Shown: positions 47,537 to 60,470 of the stretch, one piece after another | Layout of the letters: every line of letters begins with the position of its first letter | Numbering within the stretch: position 1 is the first letter of the stretch | NCBI RefSeq assembly: GCF_019112545.1 | Contig: NW_025064898.1 | Location: 398,578 to 462,577, forward strand | DNA from: Guyanagaster necrorhizus | Lineage: Eukaryota; Basidiomycota; Agaricomycetes; Agaricales; Physalacriaceae | Reading direction: 5' to 3' | Length of the DNA stretch: 64,000 nt | The notes under the pieces: generated by a model | Databases searched by the model: none | Seen by the model: only the letters and a program-made list of their open reading frames with translations | Told to the model about the DNA's origin: nothing | Made by a program: the position numbers and the translations under genes

Positions 47537-50500
47537 TTACGGGGCGCGGCTGATTTCTATATCCCACGCGATATGCGTCAAATATAAAAGCTCTGGGGAT
47601 GTAAAAAGACGAACCGATCTCCGAGCAGGGCGTTGATTATCGTCGAATTTCGTCATAGGTGAGTGGGGTCGGTCTCGTTTACCCAAAGTAGATGGCTGTG
47701 TTTCTTCTTCAGAGATATCATCATCGTCTTCAGCGGCGAGAGCAGCAAATGGTTTGGGAGATGCCGAGACGGAGGTTCGTGCGGCTGGGTGTGGAAGAAC
47801 CCCGTCCTGAGAAGGTTGGAAAGGGCTGGAGAGACATACGAAACGGAAATACCTCTGGCTGCTGTGTCAATGGACTCGACATCCACGCGTTCAGGTCTAT
47901 CATGGACGTCGCACCAGATTTCTTCAAGCATTTGGCAAGGGTCGACTCCACGGAAGCAATCTTGGACTGCAACGACACAATCATATTGTCTCGCTGTCGT
48001 CAATCATTAGTATCAGCATAATATTACGAAGTCGACTATCACCGATCGCAAGTCATTTTCTTTGTTGACTATGTCTTGCTCGCAGGTTGCCCTATACATT
48101 TGAATAACAGACTGTACAAAGGACTTCTCGACGTCGCTCTAACAACAATTAGTGAAGGTTAAAAATGACGTTATGGACTGCTACCAGTTGTCCAGCTTCA
48201 TATCGCTTCGGCATAGTCGCTTCCCTATCGCGAAGGCGTCCTAGTTCTTCTTGCAACTCTCGTGTCTGCTTTGTCGACATTCTTGCATCTCGAATGCCGC
48301 TCTCCAGTTCAGACTGAGCTTTCTGAGCATCCTTCTTCGCCGATTCGTACTCGCTAGCCAGGCTGTCCAGTGTATCTTGCCTCTGCTTCGCAAGTCTCAA
48401 TGCCTCGAGACGTTCCGTATTCGCGGCTTGCAGTTTCTGAGCTTCGGACTTGATTTGTTGTTCGCACCTCTCCTTGAGTCTGGCTATGTCGATCTTCAGG
48501 GTGGTTACTGCTTCTTGCTGGGCCTGTATGTCCGTCTGATGTCGTGCAAGGGACCTGTCCACGGATAGCTTCTGATCTTGTAGATGCTTGATAGTAGTCT
48601 CGCAGGCCGCTTTTTGGTCTTCAAGATTCTTGTTGAAGAGCACTTGTTGATCGGTGACAATTTTCTCCCAGACGTTTTTCTGGTCCTGCAATTTGCGCTC
48701 GTGAGATGTTCTCTGCTCTTGTAGTGATCGCTCAAGATGACTGCTATGATCGTGGAGTGTCTTCTCAAGCAATGCTTTCTGGTCCCTGAGCATCTTCTCG
48801 ACCAATATCTTCTGATCCTGAATTGATGATTCGAGCAATGTTTTTTGCTCCTGAAGATGTGCAAGATCTAATCGTGCAGAAGCAGTCACCACTTCGAGTT
48901 TTGCCTTAGATGGATAGTCATGAAAACATAGTCAAAGAGATAACTATGAATCGTACCGTCAATGCCATTACGCGCTCCTGGTGAATGCTGTCAGTTGCTT
49001 CACCGTTTGTGAGAAAAAGAAACGTACTTGTAAATCGCCACAATGCTCCTTGGCGAGTTTGAGAGTTATCGTCTGGTTATCAAAGCGCTCTTGTAATACC
49101 TAACCGGAGGGATGACTGTGGTGCCACATAGACAGAATCGGAACGCACGTTGAAGGCGACATTGTGGTTTTTCAAACTAGTATGTCATCTAGTCAGAGGT
49201 AAAGCGCTGGCGATGCCAATATGACCCACTTGGTCTCTCTATCGATAATCTCTGTTTTGAGTTTCCCGATCTCAGCCTCAAGAAGGACGTTTCTATCCTG
49301 AACCTGTCTGTGTTTAGTAGACTCCGCGGAAGACCCAAATTTGGCTTCTTGGACCGCCATCTCCAGCTTAGATATCATCCTCCGCGAATTGTCGTTTCTG
49401 TAAACAAGGATAAGAAGGTGAGCTGAACATTACGTTTGTAAACGCTGACGATTCAATCAGCGCCGTTTCCTTCGTCATTAATGTGCGTATTCGATCGTTC
49501 AAGACAGACAGTTGAGTCTCTTGCTTGTGTACCATTGCATCGCTGCTAGCAGCGAGTTTGACTGAGATGCTAAATAGAAAGCATTAGCTTAAGAACATTT
49601 AGTTCGCGATACAGACTCTTTCAAAGCAGCGTCCAATTCCTTGATTTTGACAGATTCTACGTTGGAGAGTCTGAATGAAGAATGATAAACGAGCTGCCAG
49701 CGGAAAGTCCAGAAAGCACTCACTCTTTCTTCAGAGCAGCAAGTTCTTGCTCTTTTGCTCCTAGCGTAACTTGCAAAACATTGGCCCTACTCCGATATTA
49801 AAAACGGATCCAACCGTAAAGAAACAAGTCATGCTTCTCGATGGCGTTGTTTAGAGCAGTCGATAAATTTGCACTTTCTATCAGTCCTTCAAAGACTTCG
49901 CCTTCTCGCTTTGCTAGTTTGTCGGCAAGTTCCTCCATTTTACATTCTGTAACATGCATAAATTCGGAGAAAACCCGAATAAGGCAAAGCTCACCAAGGC
50001 TTTGCCATGTTTCACCACGTCGACTCCAACGCGCTCCTTCCTCAAATTGTCGCAGTTCCAGCTCAGCGATCTTCTGCTTCGATTCCACTAATTGTGCGCT
50101 CAATGAATGGAGCTTTTCGCGCAAGATATCGTTGACTTGTTGAGCTGCGGTCGGGATTAGTGATGTTCGGATGTGGTGCCTCAGAAACTCACAACTGTTG
50201 CGGTCTTGCTGCAACTCAGAGACCAGGTCCCGAGTTTCAGCAGATTTATAAAGGTAACGGCCATTTTCATCCAGGTGGGATTCAACGACTGATTTGAGTT
50301 TAGTTCCGTGAAAAGGTATGAAAGACAGATAGCGCACGTTTTATTTGCCGTCCAGAAGTGGACTTCAATAACTCAATTTCATCCTTCGTGCGCTGAAGAT
50401 TGTCCTGAGAGACATCGAAACGTAACTTGAGTTCATCGAACATAATCTTCAGTGATTCATATCTGTATAAAAGCATATATCAGTATACAGACAAAAGAAA

Positions 50501-51572
50501 AGGAGAAATATGTATGCCCTCGGCTGAGATGGTCCATCCCCTTCTTTGCCGCGTCCTTGATTTTTCCTGCGCGTTCTTCACAGGCTGCGTACTTTTCACC
50601 AGCGTGCAAGAGTTCAGAGCGCAAGCGTTCGACCTCGTTAACCTTGTCCTGCATCAAGCTGACGGTACGCTCCTGCTCCTCTGCGGCCTGGCCGAGTTCT
50701 AATTTCGCCTGAGATATCTGCTCAGTGAGGTTCTGTATTTGTGCCACCTGACGCTCGTTTCCTGATTCAAGTGTAGTGAGCTTCTGCTTCAAAGCGACAC
50801 CGGTATTCTGAGCTGCTGCAAGCTCTCCTTTGAGACTCAGAGTGATCTTTCTCTGCGTTTTGGTGGGGGAAAAAATGATGAGTATATGCGTCCAGAATGG
50901 TGCCAGATGTCTCGTACCTCATCAGCCAGTTGAGATTTCACAGCTGAAGCCTCTCTCAACTTTCTGATCATCATGTTTTCTTCCCAATTCGCTTCGTCCC
51001 CATGATAGGAAACCTCAGGTTGAACGGAAGAATGCGGCGAATGGGATTCAAATCTCGCTGATATTGGAGTTTGCGGGAGCTCAGAAGATCTTGACCCGCT
51101 CTGCCGTGCGGGAGTCGTCAATTGGCCAGCATGTGAATCCGCGAAAGATCGCTTTGAAGACTGAGGAAACATCTTGAATACTGGAGGAGCATTCAGAGGG
51201 TTTTCCTTATCATCTTCTGAGACTTTCAATCAACAGCGTGTCAGGTAAAAGCCGTGCCATACCTATGCAGCGCTCCTCGTGCTCCTCGAGCACATTTGGT
51301 AATTCATTGTTGTGTCCAGAGACGCGAAGTACCCGCTGATTCTCTTTGGGCATAGGGTGTGCTGGATGGATAGGAAACACATTTGTGGGTGGTCTCGCGT
51401 GTCGTACAGCCGGTGCAAAGACAGATGATTGTGCCTTTTGAGGATAGCGATGACCTCTTGATTGCTGCGTTGACGCTTGAAGAGCGAGATTGAGTTGAAA
51501 TGGTCGCCTTGGAGCTCTAGATGCATGTTCCGGCAGTCCATGCTGGTTAAATACAAGATCATCTGTGTTCAT
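47537..51572 (-). CDS. Long coiled-coil protein with 11-residue repeats
   Basis: ATG at 51572 (MNTDDLVFNQHGLPEHASRA). The first 200 residues are basic and Pro/Ser-rich and include PMPKENQRVLRV and PARQSGSRSSELPQTP. A very long, nearly uninterrupted coiled coil follows, spread over about fifteen exons. One 744-bp exon (about 48892-48180) contains eight consecutive 11-residue units of the type QDQKxLLEKxL. The C-terminus is acidic then basic: AAEDDDDISEEETQPSTLGK, then PMTKFDDNQRPARRSVRLF. The stop is at 47537-47539. Estimated length is about 1,050-1,150 residues. No catalytic motif is present. Such proteins often organise spindle poles, septa or chromosomes, but I cannot assign one. It diverges from the SUN-domain gene across 169 bp. 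Confidence 0.75.
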
Positions 51573-51741
51573 CGCGCTCGGCGGTGGTGGAAGTAATAGA
51601 CCAAGAAAGGAATTTCTGGTTCCTGTTGGACAAATAGGAACAACAAAATCTAAAATAATGTAGGCGGATAAAAATAGGCGTTTCCCAAGACACTGTCGAC
51701 GTTGACGTGGACGTAGATTTTCCTGCCTCTGGGCGCTGCCA
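51573..51741. promoter_or_regulatory. Short bidirectional promoter
   Basis: 169 bp separate the start codons of the coiled-coil gene (minus) and the SUN-domain gene (plus), so both promoters must share this stretch. Confidence 0.55.
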
Positions 51742-54446
51742 ATGGCGATGGTCAATCTTCCGAAGGCTTTGATAATCTTGGCGCTGGCGTCGCCGGTCTT
51801 CACAGCGTCGCCGACGTCCTTCAACGATCCTTTTCGCGCCATTTCCGCGGCCGTAGCTCGCGAGTCCCCACCTGTATGCTGTCTCATTCCCCTCGAGCCC
51901 ACGGATACAGATGCTTTACTTTCCTTTGAGGAGTGGAAGGAGAAGCAGGCCGAGCTACAGAAGAAGGCGGGGAAAGAGAATGACGGGAATCAGTCAGGCA
52001 ATATCTCCGGCGCGGCAAATATTCATTTTACTGGGCAATCTGACACCACTGGTAGCGATGGTCAGACCGTATCATCGTCGTCTTCGCATGATTCTACGGA
52101 CGAGTCGATATCACCTCATTTCCAAGTTCCGTTAACAGACAGATTCAATTATGCGGCCCTCGATTGCTCTGCACGGGTCCACGTCGCTCATCGTTCAGCA
52201 AGGTCGATGTCTTCTATATTATCGTCCAAACGTGATAGGTACATGCTGAGCCCATGTATGTCTAAAGACAAGCAGTTCATGGTCGTGGAATTATGCGATG
52301 ACATTCGAATCGACACAGTACAGTTGGCCAACTTTGAATTCTTCAGTGGGGTCTTTAAGGACTTTACTGTCAGTGTGGCAAAGACATACACAGTACGCGA
52401 AGAAGGCTGGACCATAGCAGGGACTTACAGAGCCAAGAATGTTCGGGGTGTACAGGTCAGGGGTCGCTGTTTATCGTTACTTGGTCTGACCTTCACCAGT
52501 CCTTTCATCCACCTACGTCGCTTCACGACTTTTACAGGTACATACGGATAGAGTTTCACTCCCACTACGGCAACGAGTACTACTGCCCCATCTCCTTGCT
52601 CCGAGTTTACGGACTTACTCATCTTGAACAATGGAAGTGGGACGTATGGGAAGCGGAATATCGCGCCAAACATGAGGAAATTCGGTCTCTTTCCGCTTCG
52701 GTTGTTGACGAACCCGAGCCTGTCCAGATTTCAACAACGAATATTGCTCAACAGACCATTGACCTTGGTTCCATCCCGGAAAGCCCTCACTCCTCTCTGA
52801 CATTCGGTCCTGCTACTTCCGAATCCACAACACAATTTACCAGCACACAATTTACAGCACCGGCGACAGAGAATGACTCGTTCTCGGGGCACCACGAATC
52901 CTCCCACGAAGGTGACACGTATTCTACAGACCTGCATATTGCCCAACTTTCTTCTTCGACTGTTCATCACCCAGCAAGTACACCGCTCAGCGATTCTGTC
53001 CCGGTCTCAGAGCGGTCTTCTGTTGATGTGAACTCGTCCTCGAACACCAGCGGACATTCATCTTCGTCGGCCGCCTCTTCCTCTCCATCCGCCACAATCA
53101 TCGCGGCTTCTGGTTCAATTAACCAGCCTGTTCCACCTCCGATACCTCCCACTACTGGGGGTGAATCTATATATCGTACCATCATGAATCGTCTTACGGC
53201 GTTGGAAGGAAACCATACCTTATATGTTCGCTACATCGAGGAACAGACCACTGGAGTAAGAGAGATGCTAAGAAGGCTGGGTGAAGATGTTGGACGCCTA
53301 GACGGTCTCGTAAGATCATTTCCTTTGAATATCCACGACCTCAAACTCACTGCTCATTTAGGGCAAAGCTCAAGCTCAAATGTATCAGAAAAGCCTTCGT
53401 GAATGGGATAAACAACGACTTCGAATCGAAATGGATTATAGGGAACTGGCAAATAGAGTTGACTACCTTTCCAACGAGGTGGGAAGAATTCTCTCTTATT
53501 GATATTCTTGCTGATTCTTTCTCTCAGATTATTCTTGAAAAGCGTCTAGGCATAGCTCAACTCTGCCTTTTACTCGCCGTCCTAGTTTTCATGGGACTCA
53601 CTCGTGGATCCAGATCTGAATCTATAGCGGAACATGGCCCGCTGATGTTCAGACGAAGCATGAGAGAATGGGGCCGTCGACATCTAAGCTTTAGCGGCGA
53701 TTGGTTCATCAGAAGGAGTAGCAGCACTCCCGCACAAATCGAAATGTCTCCCCGACCTGGCAGCTTTGCAGACAATGGTCAGTCTAGAAACTGTTTCTGG
53801 CAAACAATCAACCTGACGTTGGACATTAGATGCAAAGATTGAATTCCCAACATCTTCAGCTGAACCTTCCGCCAAATCGTCATTATACACCACAAAAGAA
53901 CGACGTCCATCGAACGCTAGCTCACCTACACCTCGCTCTCATACACCTATTTCTCTTCGCACACCCATGAACCGGCATCTGAATTCTTCACAGCTACGTC
54001 CGGCAAGTCCCACCAGTCTATCTCGGCCGATGCTTAAACGCGCCACTTCGGGTGGCGGTGGTCTCGTGTTGAGCACGTCCTTTAATAGCGGTCGTTCTGC
54101 ACCCCGAAGCGCCAGACGGTGGGCCCGTACTGCTCACTTGCATGAAGTACGCTCGACAGGTAGACAACGACGGGTCGACGATCAAGTAACGCACAAAGTC
54201 AGTGACGATGATCTCGCAGCGACACCTTCTCGACATCGACACCGTGGGCACGTACATATGAACGGAGTGGAGACAACCAGGTTTTCGCCGGAATACGACT
54301 CAAGTGATGATCCGTTTTTGGCCGCCACAGGTCGCAAGCCCACCTCATCCGGGCCGTTGACTCCGTCAGACGACGGCGAAAGCGACTTGTGGCTTGATAC
54401 AGATGCCAGTATAGACGGTTCCGATACGGAGGCCGATTCGGATTAA
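51742..54446 (+). CDS. Slp1/SUCO-type SUN-domain membrane protein
   Basis: A signal peptide (MAMVNLPKALIILALASPVF) is followed by SFEEWKEKQAELQKK and a Ser-rich linker, then a SUN-like domain. Its blocks are RYMLSPCMSKDKQFMVVELC, DTVQLANFEFFSGVFKDFTV, GWTIAGTYRAKNVRGVQSF, then RYIRIEFHSHYGNEYYCPIS and LLRVYGLTHLEQW. A low-complexity Ser/Thr stretch comes next, a coiled coil (IMNRLTALEGNHTLYVRYIE), a membrane helix (IAQLCLLLAVLVFMGL) and a cytosolic Ser/Arg tail with acidic end. This is the architecture of yeast Slp1 and animal SUCO, ER proteins of the Slp1-Emp65 complex that protect folding proteins. Introns begin at 52456, 53310, 53481 and 53777 approximately; all keep frame. It is not a nuclear-envelope Sad1-type SUN protein by order of parts. 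Confidence 0.9.
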
Positions 54447-54797
54447 CATTCTATGTGGAACTTTCAACTGTATTCTTTCTATCGTCCTCGTGCAGTCTTT
54501 TTTCCTTTCTTTCTTGATTAGCATCTGCATAGCTCCTTCACTCTGCTCAAGTGTAAATTATACCTGCAATTCATTCACAGCCAGATACGTGTTCATCATT
54601 CCATTTTTATTCCCACTGCTGATAAGGCTGACCGTGTGATCATCCAACGTCATAAATTCTACCGGTAGCCTGGCAAACCGGCTTTATGTGAGAAATCTCT
54701 GCCGGGTCTTCTCACTCTGCTCATATGATGATGAAGTCGCCCCACTACGAATAATGCTATATAAGCCTTCTGTTGTTTCTGCATATCGACTATCGCT
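54447..54797. other. Intergenic spacer
   Basis: 351 bp. A TATA-like CTATATAAGCC lies near 54758-54768, about 35 bp before the next ATG. No other feature is seen. Confidence 0.5.
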
Positions 54798-56432
54798 ATG
54801 GTCGAACAAACTGATATAGTTCTTCAGAGTGGACCGAAGCCTCAGATACAATGGAATCAATACATGCCCGAAGTATACTGGGGTAGGAAAGGGCCAGAAC
54901 CTCTAGGAACTGTCTCTATTGAGGATATCGAGGAGAAGGCAAAGGAGAAGTTGAAGGATTACCCAGGTAGGACCCTAGAATTGCATCCAGACGGCCTACT
55001 AATTCGTTGCAGGCGCATTTATGTATGGGGGAGGAAACGCAGGAACAGGATCTACGTACAGGGCCAATCTGGCGGCCTTCCAGAGGTACAGAATCATACC
55101 CCGTATGCTCGTCAATACAACGGTGCGAAACCTGGAGGTGAGATAATGCATCTTGTGAGTCTCCGCTCTTCTGGCATTGAATGTGTTATATTTAGACGAC
55201 TATACTGGGAGTACGACACCCATCTCCCTTGCTTATTGCCCCAATTGGCGTGCAAGGAATTTTTTCAGCAGAAGGAGAGCTTGCCTCCGCTCGGGCCGCC
55301 CAAAACCTTGGCATTCCTTTCATTTTAAGCACAGTATCCTCCAGGAGCATGGACGAAGTTGCTCGGGAGAACGGCAATGGACACCGATGGTACCAGCTTT
55401 ACTGGTTTGTTCATACTTTTATTTCGCTGCTTTTTCTTACAGATGTCTAGGCCTAAATCCCGAGATGTAACCGTCTCTCTGCTCAAAAGAGCGAGGGAAA
55501 ACGGATTTTCTGCGCTTGTGATCACCCTGGACACGATGGCTCTCGGATGGAGACCGCACGATTTAGACATCTCGTACATGCCTCTCATCCATGGCGTAGG
55601 GATGGAATGTGGGCGCTCCGATCCAGTGTTCATGGCCAAGTTCGGACTCCAGCCTATCCTTGACCATCACCCCGAGTTTCCTTACGATTCTCGTGCAAAG
55701 GACAAGCTCCTCAGTGAAAGAGACCCCCCAGCTTTGGAGGAGAGCAAACTGGGCGCCGCCTGGCTGGCCGAAGTCTGTTCGGGGCAGTTCCATTCGTGGG
55801 ACGACCTCAAGCTTATTAGAGACAACTGGGATGGGCCTATCGTTCTGAAGGGTATACAAAGACGCAGCGTATGTCCATCGATTTGAGGTGAGTTATAACT
55901 GATAGAGTCAATAGGACGCGGAGAAAGCCCTTGAATTTGGAATCAACGGTATAGTTGTGTCAAATCATGGTCAGTTCCCCCCTTTGTCCTAGTACTAGTA
56001 GCAGCGTCAATCCTCACATCCTTGTTGAAGGTGGACGACAGGTGGACGGTGCCATTCCATCCCTGTACGCACTAGCAGAGATCATGGATTCAGACAAGAT
56101 CAAACTGGCTCAGAAAGCGGGAAAGCTCACGGTTCTCTTTGATTCTGGCATACGCACCGGAAGCGATATCATCAAAGCGATGGCACTTGGGGCACAGGGT
56201 GTGCTCCGTAAGTTTTCCCTCTCTTGAGTCCGTTAGCGTAACTGATCATGAATCAGTTGGCCGTCCTTTCCTATATGGAGCTATTCTCGCAGGACAAGCT
56301 GGTGTGGAGCAAGTAATCAGGCACACCATGGCAGATTTAGATACTACCCTTGGCTTGAGCGGATATGCCAGTCTTGACGAGATCATTGGCATCGGCACAG
56401 AAATTGTTAAAAAGATCGATTTTGAAACGTAA
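54798..56432 (+). CDS. FMN-dependent alpha-hydroxy-acid dehydrogenase
   Basis: No cytochrome b5 domain and no transit peptide precede the barrel (MVEQTDIVLQSGPKPQIQWN). Barrel blocks are RIIPRMLVNTTVRNLEVTIL, SLALIAPIGVQGIFSAEGEL, AAQNLGIPFILSTVSSRSMD, GHRWYQLYW, ENGFSALVITLDTMALGWRP and DNWDGPIVLKGIQ. The active-site signature GIVVSNHGGRQVDGAIP holds the catalytic His-Gly-Gly-Arg and is split by an intron near 55970-56030. VLFDSGIRTGSDIIKAMALG and LGRPFLYGAILAGQAGVEQV follow. The family oxidises L-lactate, glycolate or similar 2-hydroxy acids using FMN; lacking b5, this one probably donates electrons to O2 or another acceptor in the cytosol or peroxisome. Substrate is not decided by sequence. 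The gene ends 98 bp from the converging ALG11 stop. Confidence 0.88.
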
Positions 56433-56530
56433 TGATAATTGGACAACCCCGACAAATGCGGACATTTTCCTCATGTACTCACAAAATCCTCTCCGCGTTA
56501 GGCCATGGTATGAACCAGATAGACAACGGC

Positions 56531-58487
56531 TCACTGCGCCGGTGACAGATGATGCTTCCACCCGCTTTCATTCCATTCCTTTTCAAATTCTTCCTCTGAA
56601 AACCGTTGTACAGCCCATGTTCTGGCCCGCAGTCGTAATGCGAACTCTTCTTCGGCGGGAAGGGTCAATGCAGTGTGAATTGCATCTGCAAAATCTGTTG
56701 GCGTCTCTGCATGGTATCCTACATACAATGATAAGCGCTATAAGCCAAACCGAGGTACAAAGACACCGACCAGTTGGTAAGCCATTGAACGGAACAATGA
56801 TGTCTCTTAGAGGTCCCCCAGAAGCATGAGCAATTGGGATCACACCCGCAGCCTGAAGCATGCGTTCATCCCGCCTGACATGATTGAATAATAGGAACAC
56901 ACACCATGAACTCCACCACGTTGATACCAAAGTGTTCATCAACCATAGTACTCAAACCGATGCTGGCCTTGGCTAACCAACCAAGCATAACGGGGTAAGA
57001 CGCATTCACGACGAACTCGACTTGGTTCTATTTCAGGGTCAATCGGTGATTGAACGTCCAGGAAAAGCGTCTATACCTCAATCGTCAACCTCTTGGCTAG
57101 TTCACGAAGATTGTCAACGCGGGCAGCATCGTCCGCATTACGACTACCACCGACGAGAACAAGTTTGACCGGGAGCGCACCATCACTCTTATAATCCGGA
57201 TGGGTTTCCAACAGCTCGTGAAAGGCGTGAAGTTGTGTGGAATGATCTTTTTCGGGTCTGCTGATGCGGTTCAGAACTAATATTAGAGATGCGAACAAAG
57301 AAACGAACCGGAATTGCGCAACGCTGAGGACAATTTTCTGTCGACCCTGTAATGTGAACCGGGCCATTTCGCGTGTGTCGCAAGGTGGATAGACAATTCG
57401 GGCTTCTGTCGCCCGAAAGCGAAACGGCAGCAACAAACGGACGAATAACAAGGGTGAGAACGTGTGCGCAGCATCAAGCAATGCATCCGAATGATTCAAG
57501 ATACCATCTACATGATTTTTCGTCCAAGAAGAATTGACCATGATAAACGATGCAACCTGCAGAGATAGCGCATAGTAATACATGAACACCCGATAATATC
57601 TATAACGCAAGGTAAGGGTGGGCTATGAACGTGGTTGGAATGGCATCTTACAACAGCTTTCCTCGACTTAAAATAGAGGACGAAGATATTGCACCTGAGT
57701 TGGTGTGGCCCCTGGTTCGCGTTTTGACGCGAGCCAGCATGTCGGTGCTTATTGTCGGATAGTGAATGTAAGCACCAACGGGAATACTTCCAAGCAATGA
57801 AACAACATGGAACGTAAATGCATATCCCATAGTATCTGGAACAATAGCATGAGATCTCAAGGTAGCGGCGCAGCGTGTGGAAAAAGCATACCAATGTATA
57901 AATCTGGGATTAGGAGAGACATGGCCTCCCAAGCGAGATACATAGACCCGATACTCTGGCCCAACAGAGTGAACCGGGGCCAAGATGAATCCTCCACTAA
58001 CTTGCGAGAAGCAAGAAAAACGAAATGAACAGTAGATGGGTCCAAAATTATTGCGAACCTGGACTAAGAAAGAATAAGAAATTGTGTTCTATCAAGTAAT
58101 GGCTGTCAGACCTTGACTTTGTCGAGAATAAGCTCTTTGGTGCTGTCCGTGTCACCGCTGTATACTACGCTCACAATATCTGGTTCCAATCGCTGTATAG
58201 ACGCGATTGCCGTCCAGAGGACACGCTCTCCTCCACCACCTGCATTGCTGATCTAAGTAGAATCAGATTCTACACTGCAATGCAAGCCGCAAGCGGCGTG
58301 AGACCACCTACCAATATGGATGGAAAAAGCCGACTATTTGGCTGTTTGGGCGTCCTAGTCCATGCAATATCGCAGTACGCCGCTTCTTATTCGATGACTG
58401 CAGTCTCGCGGCGAAGATTCTGAGTACGATATACGGCAAAAGACATAATGGCAGCCCGAGCACTACGTGGTTCGGGCTCAAAAACAT
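56531..58487 (-). CDS. ALG11: GDP-Man:Man3GlcNAc2-PP-dolichol alpha-1,2-mannosyltransferase
   Basis: Minus-strand gene from ATG 58487, with an N-terminal membrane anchor ([20 protein letters not shown]) followed by [20 protein letters not shown], the hallmark of ALG11; its Cys codon is split by an intron. Then [96 protein letters not shown] and the C-terminal [20 protein letters not shown]. That last block carries the E-x7-E motif of GT4 transferases, split by an intron near 56900. It adds the fourth and fifth mannose to the lipid-linked oligosaccharide on the cytosolic ER face in N-glycosylation. At least eight introns. The frame is intact. Stop at 56531-56533. Confidence 0.93.
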
Positions 58488-60186
58488 TTTGCTTTGTCAG
58501 CAAAGACGTGTTGCTTCTATTTCGGGACACATCCTGATCGAACGGACCGTCTAACGACAGTTAACGACCAACTCAACTCCTTGGCTGGTGATCAAAGCTT
58601 TGTGTGTGGTCTTGAAGGCAATGCATCTCATTAACCTGGTCCGATGACTCAATAAATCATCTGATGTCCTGGGCAAGCGCCGCTGGACATGTGGAATCAT
58701 CTGTTAGCGCCAAATCCTCAAAGCTTATGGCAGCCAAACTTTATATCGTAGCATCTATGCAGACTTCACGCCTTTTTCCCCCTTCCTTCCTGTCTGTAGG
58801 CAACAACCAAAAGCTGTCATTCCCCGGAAGGTTTCAACCGACTTCCTGGGTCGCTTCATGATTCATGACTCGATTTGCGCGGCCTGAACGGTCCACCTTC
58901 ACAGCAGCTCGTGGGAAGTTCACTCGACTATTCTGTCGGTGTATGTGTTGGCCAGAGTTTCTGCTGTGGTTGGAATCGTTACAATGGGTGGTCCCAGGGA
59001 GGGGTAGGGGTACTACGTTGCACCCGAGCAGGGTCATCCCTGGCCCCCGACTTAGAAACCGCTTTTTATGCTGTTGGGCAATCACACAGCACTGCCAAGG
59101 CCATAAAAGTCCGTATATACACCTCTCCAAGTTATTGGACCATATCACTTGCGATACCATCCGCTAACACCCTGTCACTACGCTATCACCACTGCCGAGT
59201 CCAAAGGCAAGTCTATCCTTGCCTGTATATCGCGTCACTCGTACTAACCTCGGCTTCAGCCATGAGCGCCCTCTTTCTTGCTAGTATTCCCGACACCAAA
59301 GACGATGACGGTCATCATCTCAGTCATTCGGTCTTGATAGCCATAATCGTTGTTCTCAGCACGTCGTATTCTGTATTTTCCAAATCTCTTTACTCACCGT
59401 GGAAGCAGTTCTGTTCCTGTTGTTGCTTTTGGGGTTCACCCTCGTATGGTGGTGCTTTGGATCTCAAAGAGATGATGAGAATCTCGCAGCTGACTCCACT
59501 ACTCCGGATACCACGACTACGGCGAATTTTGTCGCAACCACTCCAGTTTCATTGCCACATCCTGTGTGGATTCCTTCGCGAGTCTATCGCCCGCGCCGGG
59601 ATTTCTTTGAAGGCCGCGCCTCTGTTGTCTAGAAAAGCAACAATTACTCATCATTGAGGAAGCACCAGGTGTCTTTCTCAGTTACCTTATCGCCTATACC
59701 CTGTCGTCTTCTATGTTGTTTTCTTTTTGCACTTTCAAAAGCTAGTTATCGCATTGCTATCGTACTTTCATCGCCCTCGCTTTCTTTGCATGCCGTCAGC
59801 TTTTATTTTTCATTATCGAGACCTCTCTTGCTACCTACATTGTGTTGCTTCCATTACACTCTGTCATACTCATGCCTTATGATTTACTTTTATCCGCATA
59901 TCGGGTTGTACCACACACAATCGCCCCACAACACCATCAGTTAATGTTCTTACTGTCCGTAACGGATATCTCTGCCCTCTGCTCGTACCGCCGAGCAATC
60001 AGCAACTCGCCCGGGTCCGAGGCATCATTTTCTGCCAGCGGCAGCTTTCACACGAATATGAACAAAAGCTTGCGTGTAGGAACAGATGAAAGCGCAAGAG
60101 CTGACATCGAAACAATAATTATAACATACATAGAACTTCGCTGCTGTCACGGCAATTCGGACCAGTATTGAATCTTTATCACGGAT
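58488..60186. other. Gene-poor spacer with a possible small membrane protein
   Basis: About 1.7 kb between ALG11 and the retrotransposon. Near 59263-59632 there is MSALFLASIPDTKDDD followed by a hydrophobic helix. In another frame VLFLLLLLGFTLVWWCF runs into a Thr-rich tail ending DFFEGRASVV. I could not join the two with a convincing intron, so no gene is called. The rest is AT-rich. Confidence 0.35.
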
Positions 60187-60470
60187 AGGTGGTAGCGCCT
60201 TCTGCTTATAATAAAAGCGCTAACCACATCATGATGGGCCTTGAGAGCTTTGGGCGGGATATGTTAGCCAATCACCGTTCAAAGCGCAGATTCGAAAATT
60301 TATTCCCAGTTATGATCGACCATGGGTATCTCAGCCCCTCGTGTTGGAGGATATCCGTACGTTTCATCTTATCTTACTTTTTGATCACTCGCTCTATTTG
60401 CCTTATATATACTTACACCCCCTGTCGTTTCCCGATCACCTATATAGTCCAGCCGTTCCTATCTGTATGC

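Noticed and set aside
58875..59657. 260-codon open frame upstream of the retrotransposon
   Set aside because: Low-complexity and Cys-rich in one half. A competing frame in the same place looks at least as protein-like, so neither could be chosen.
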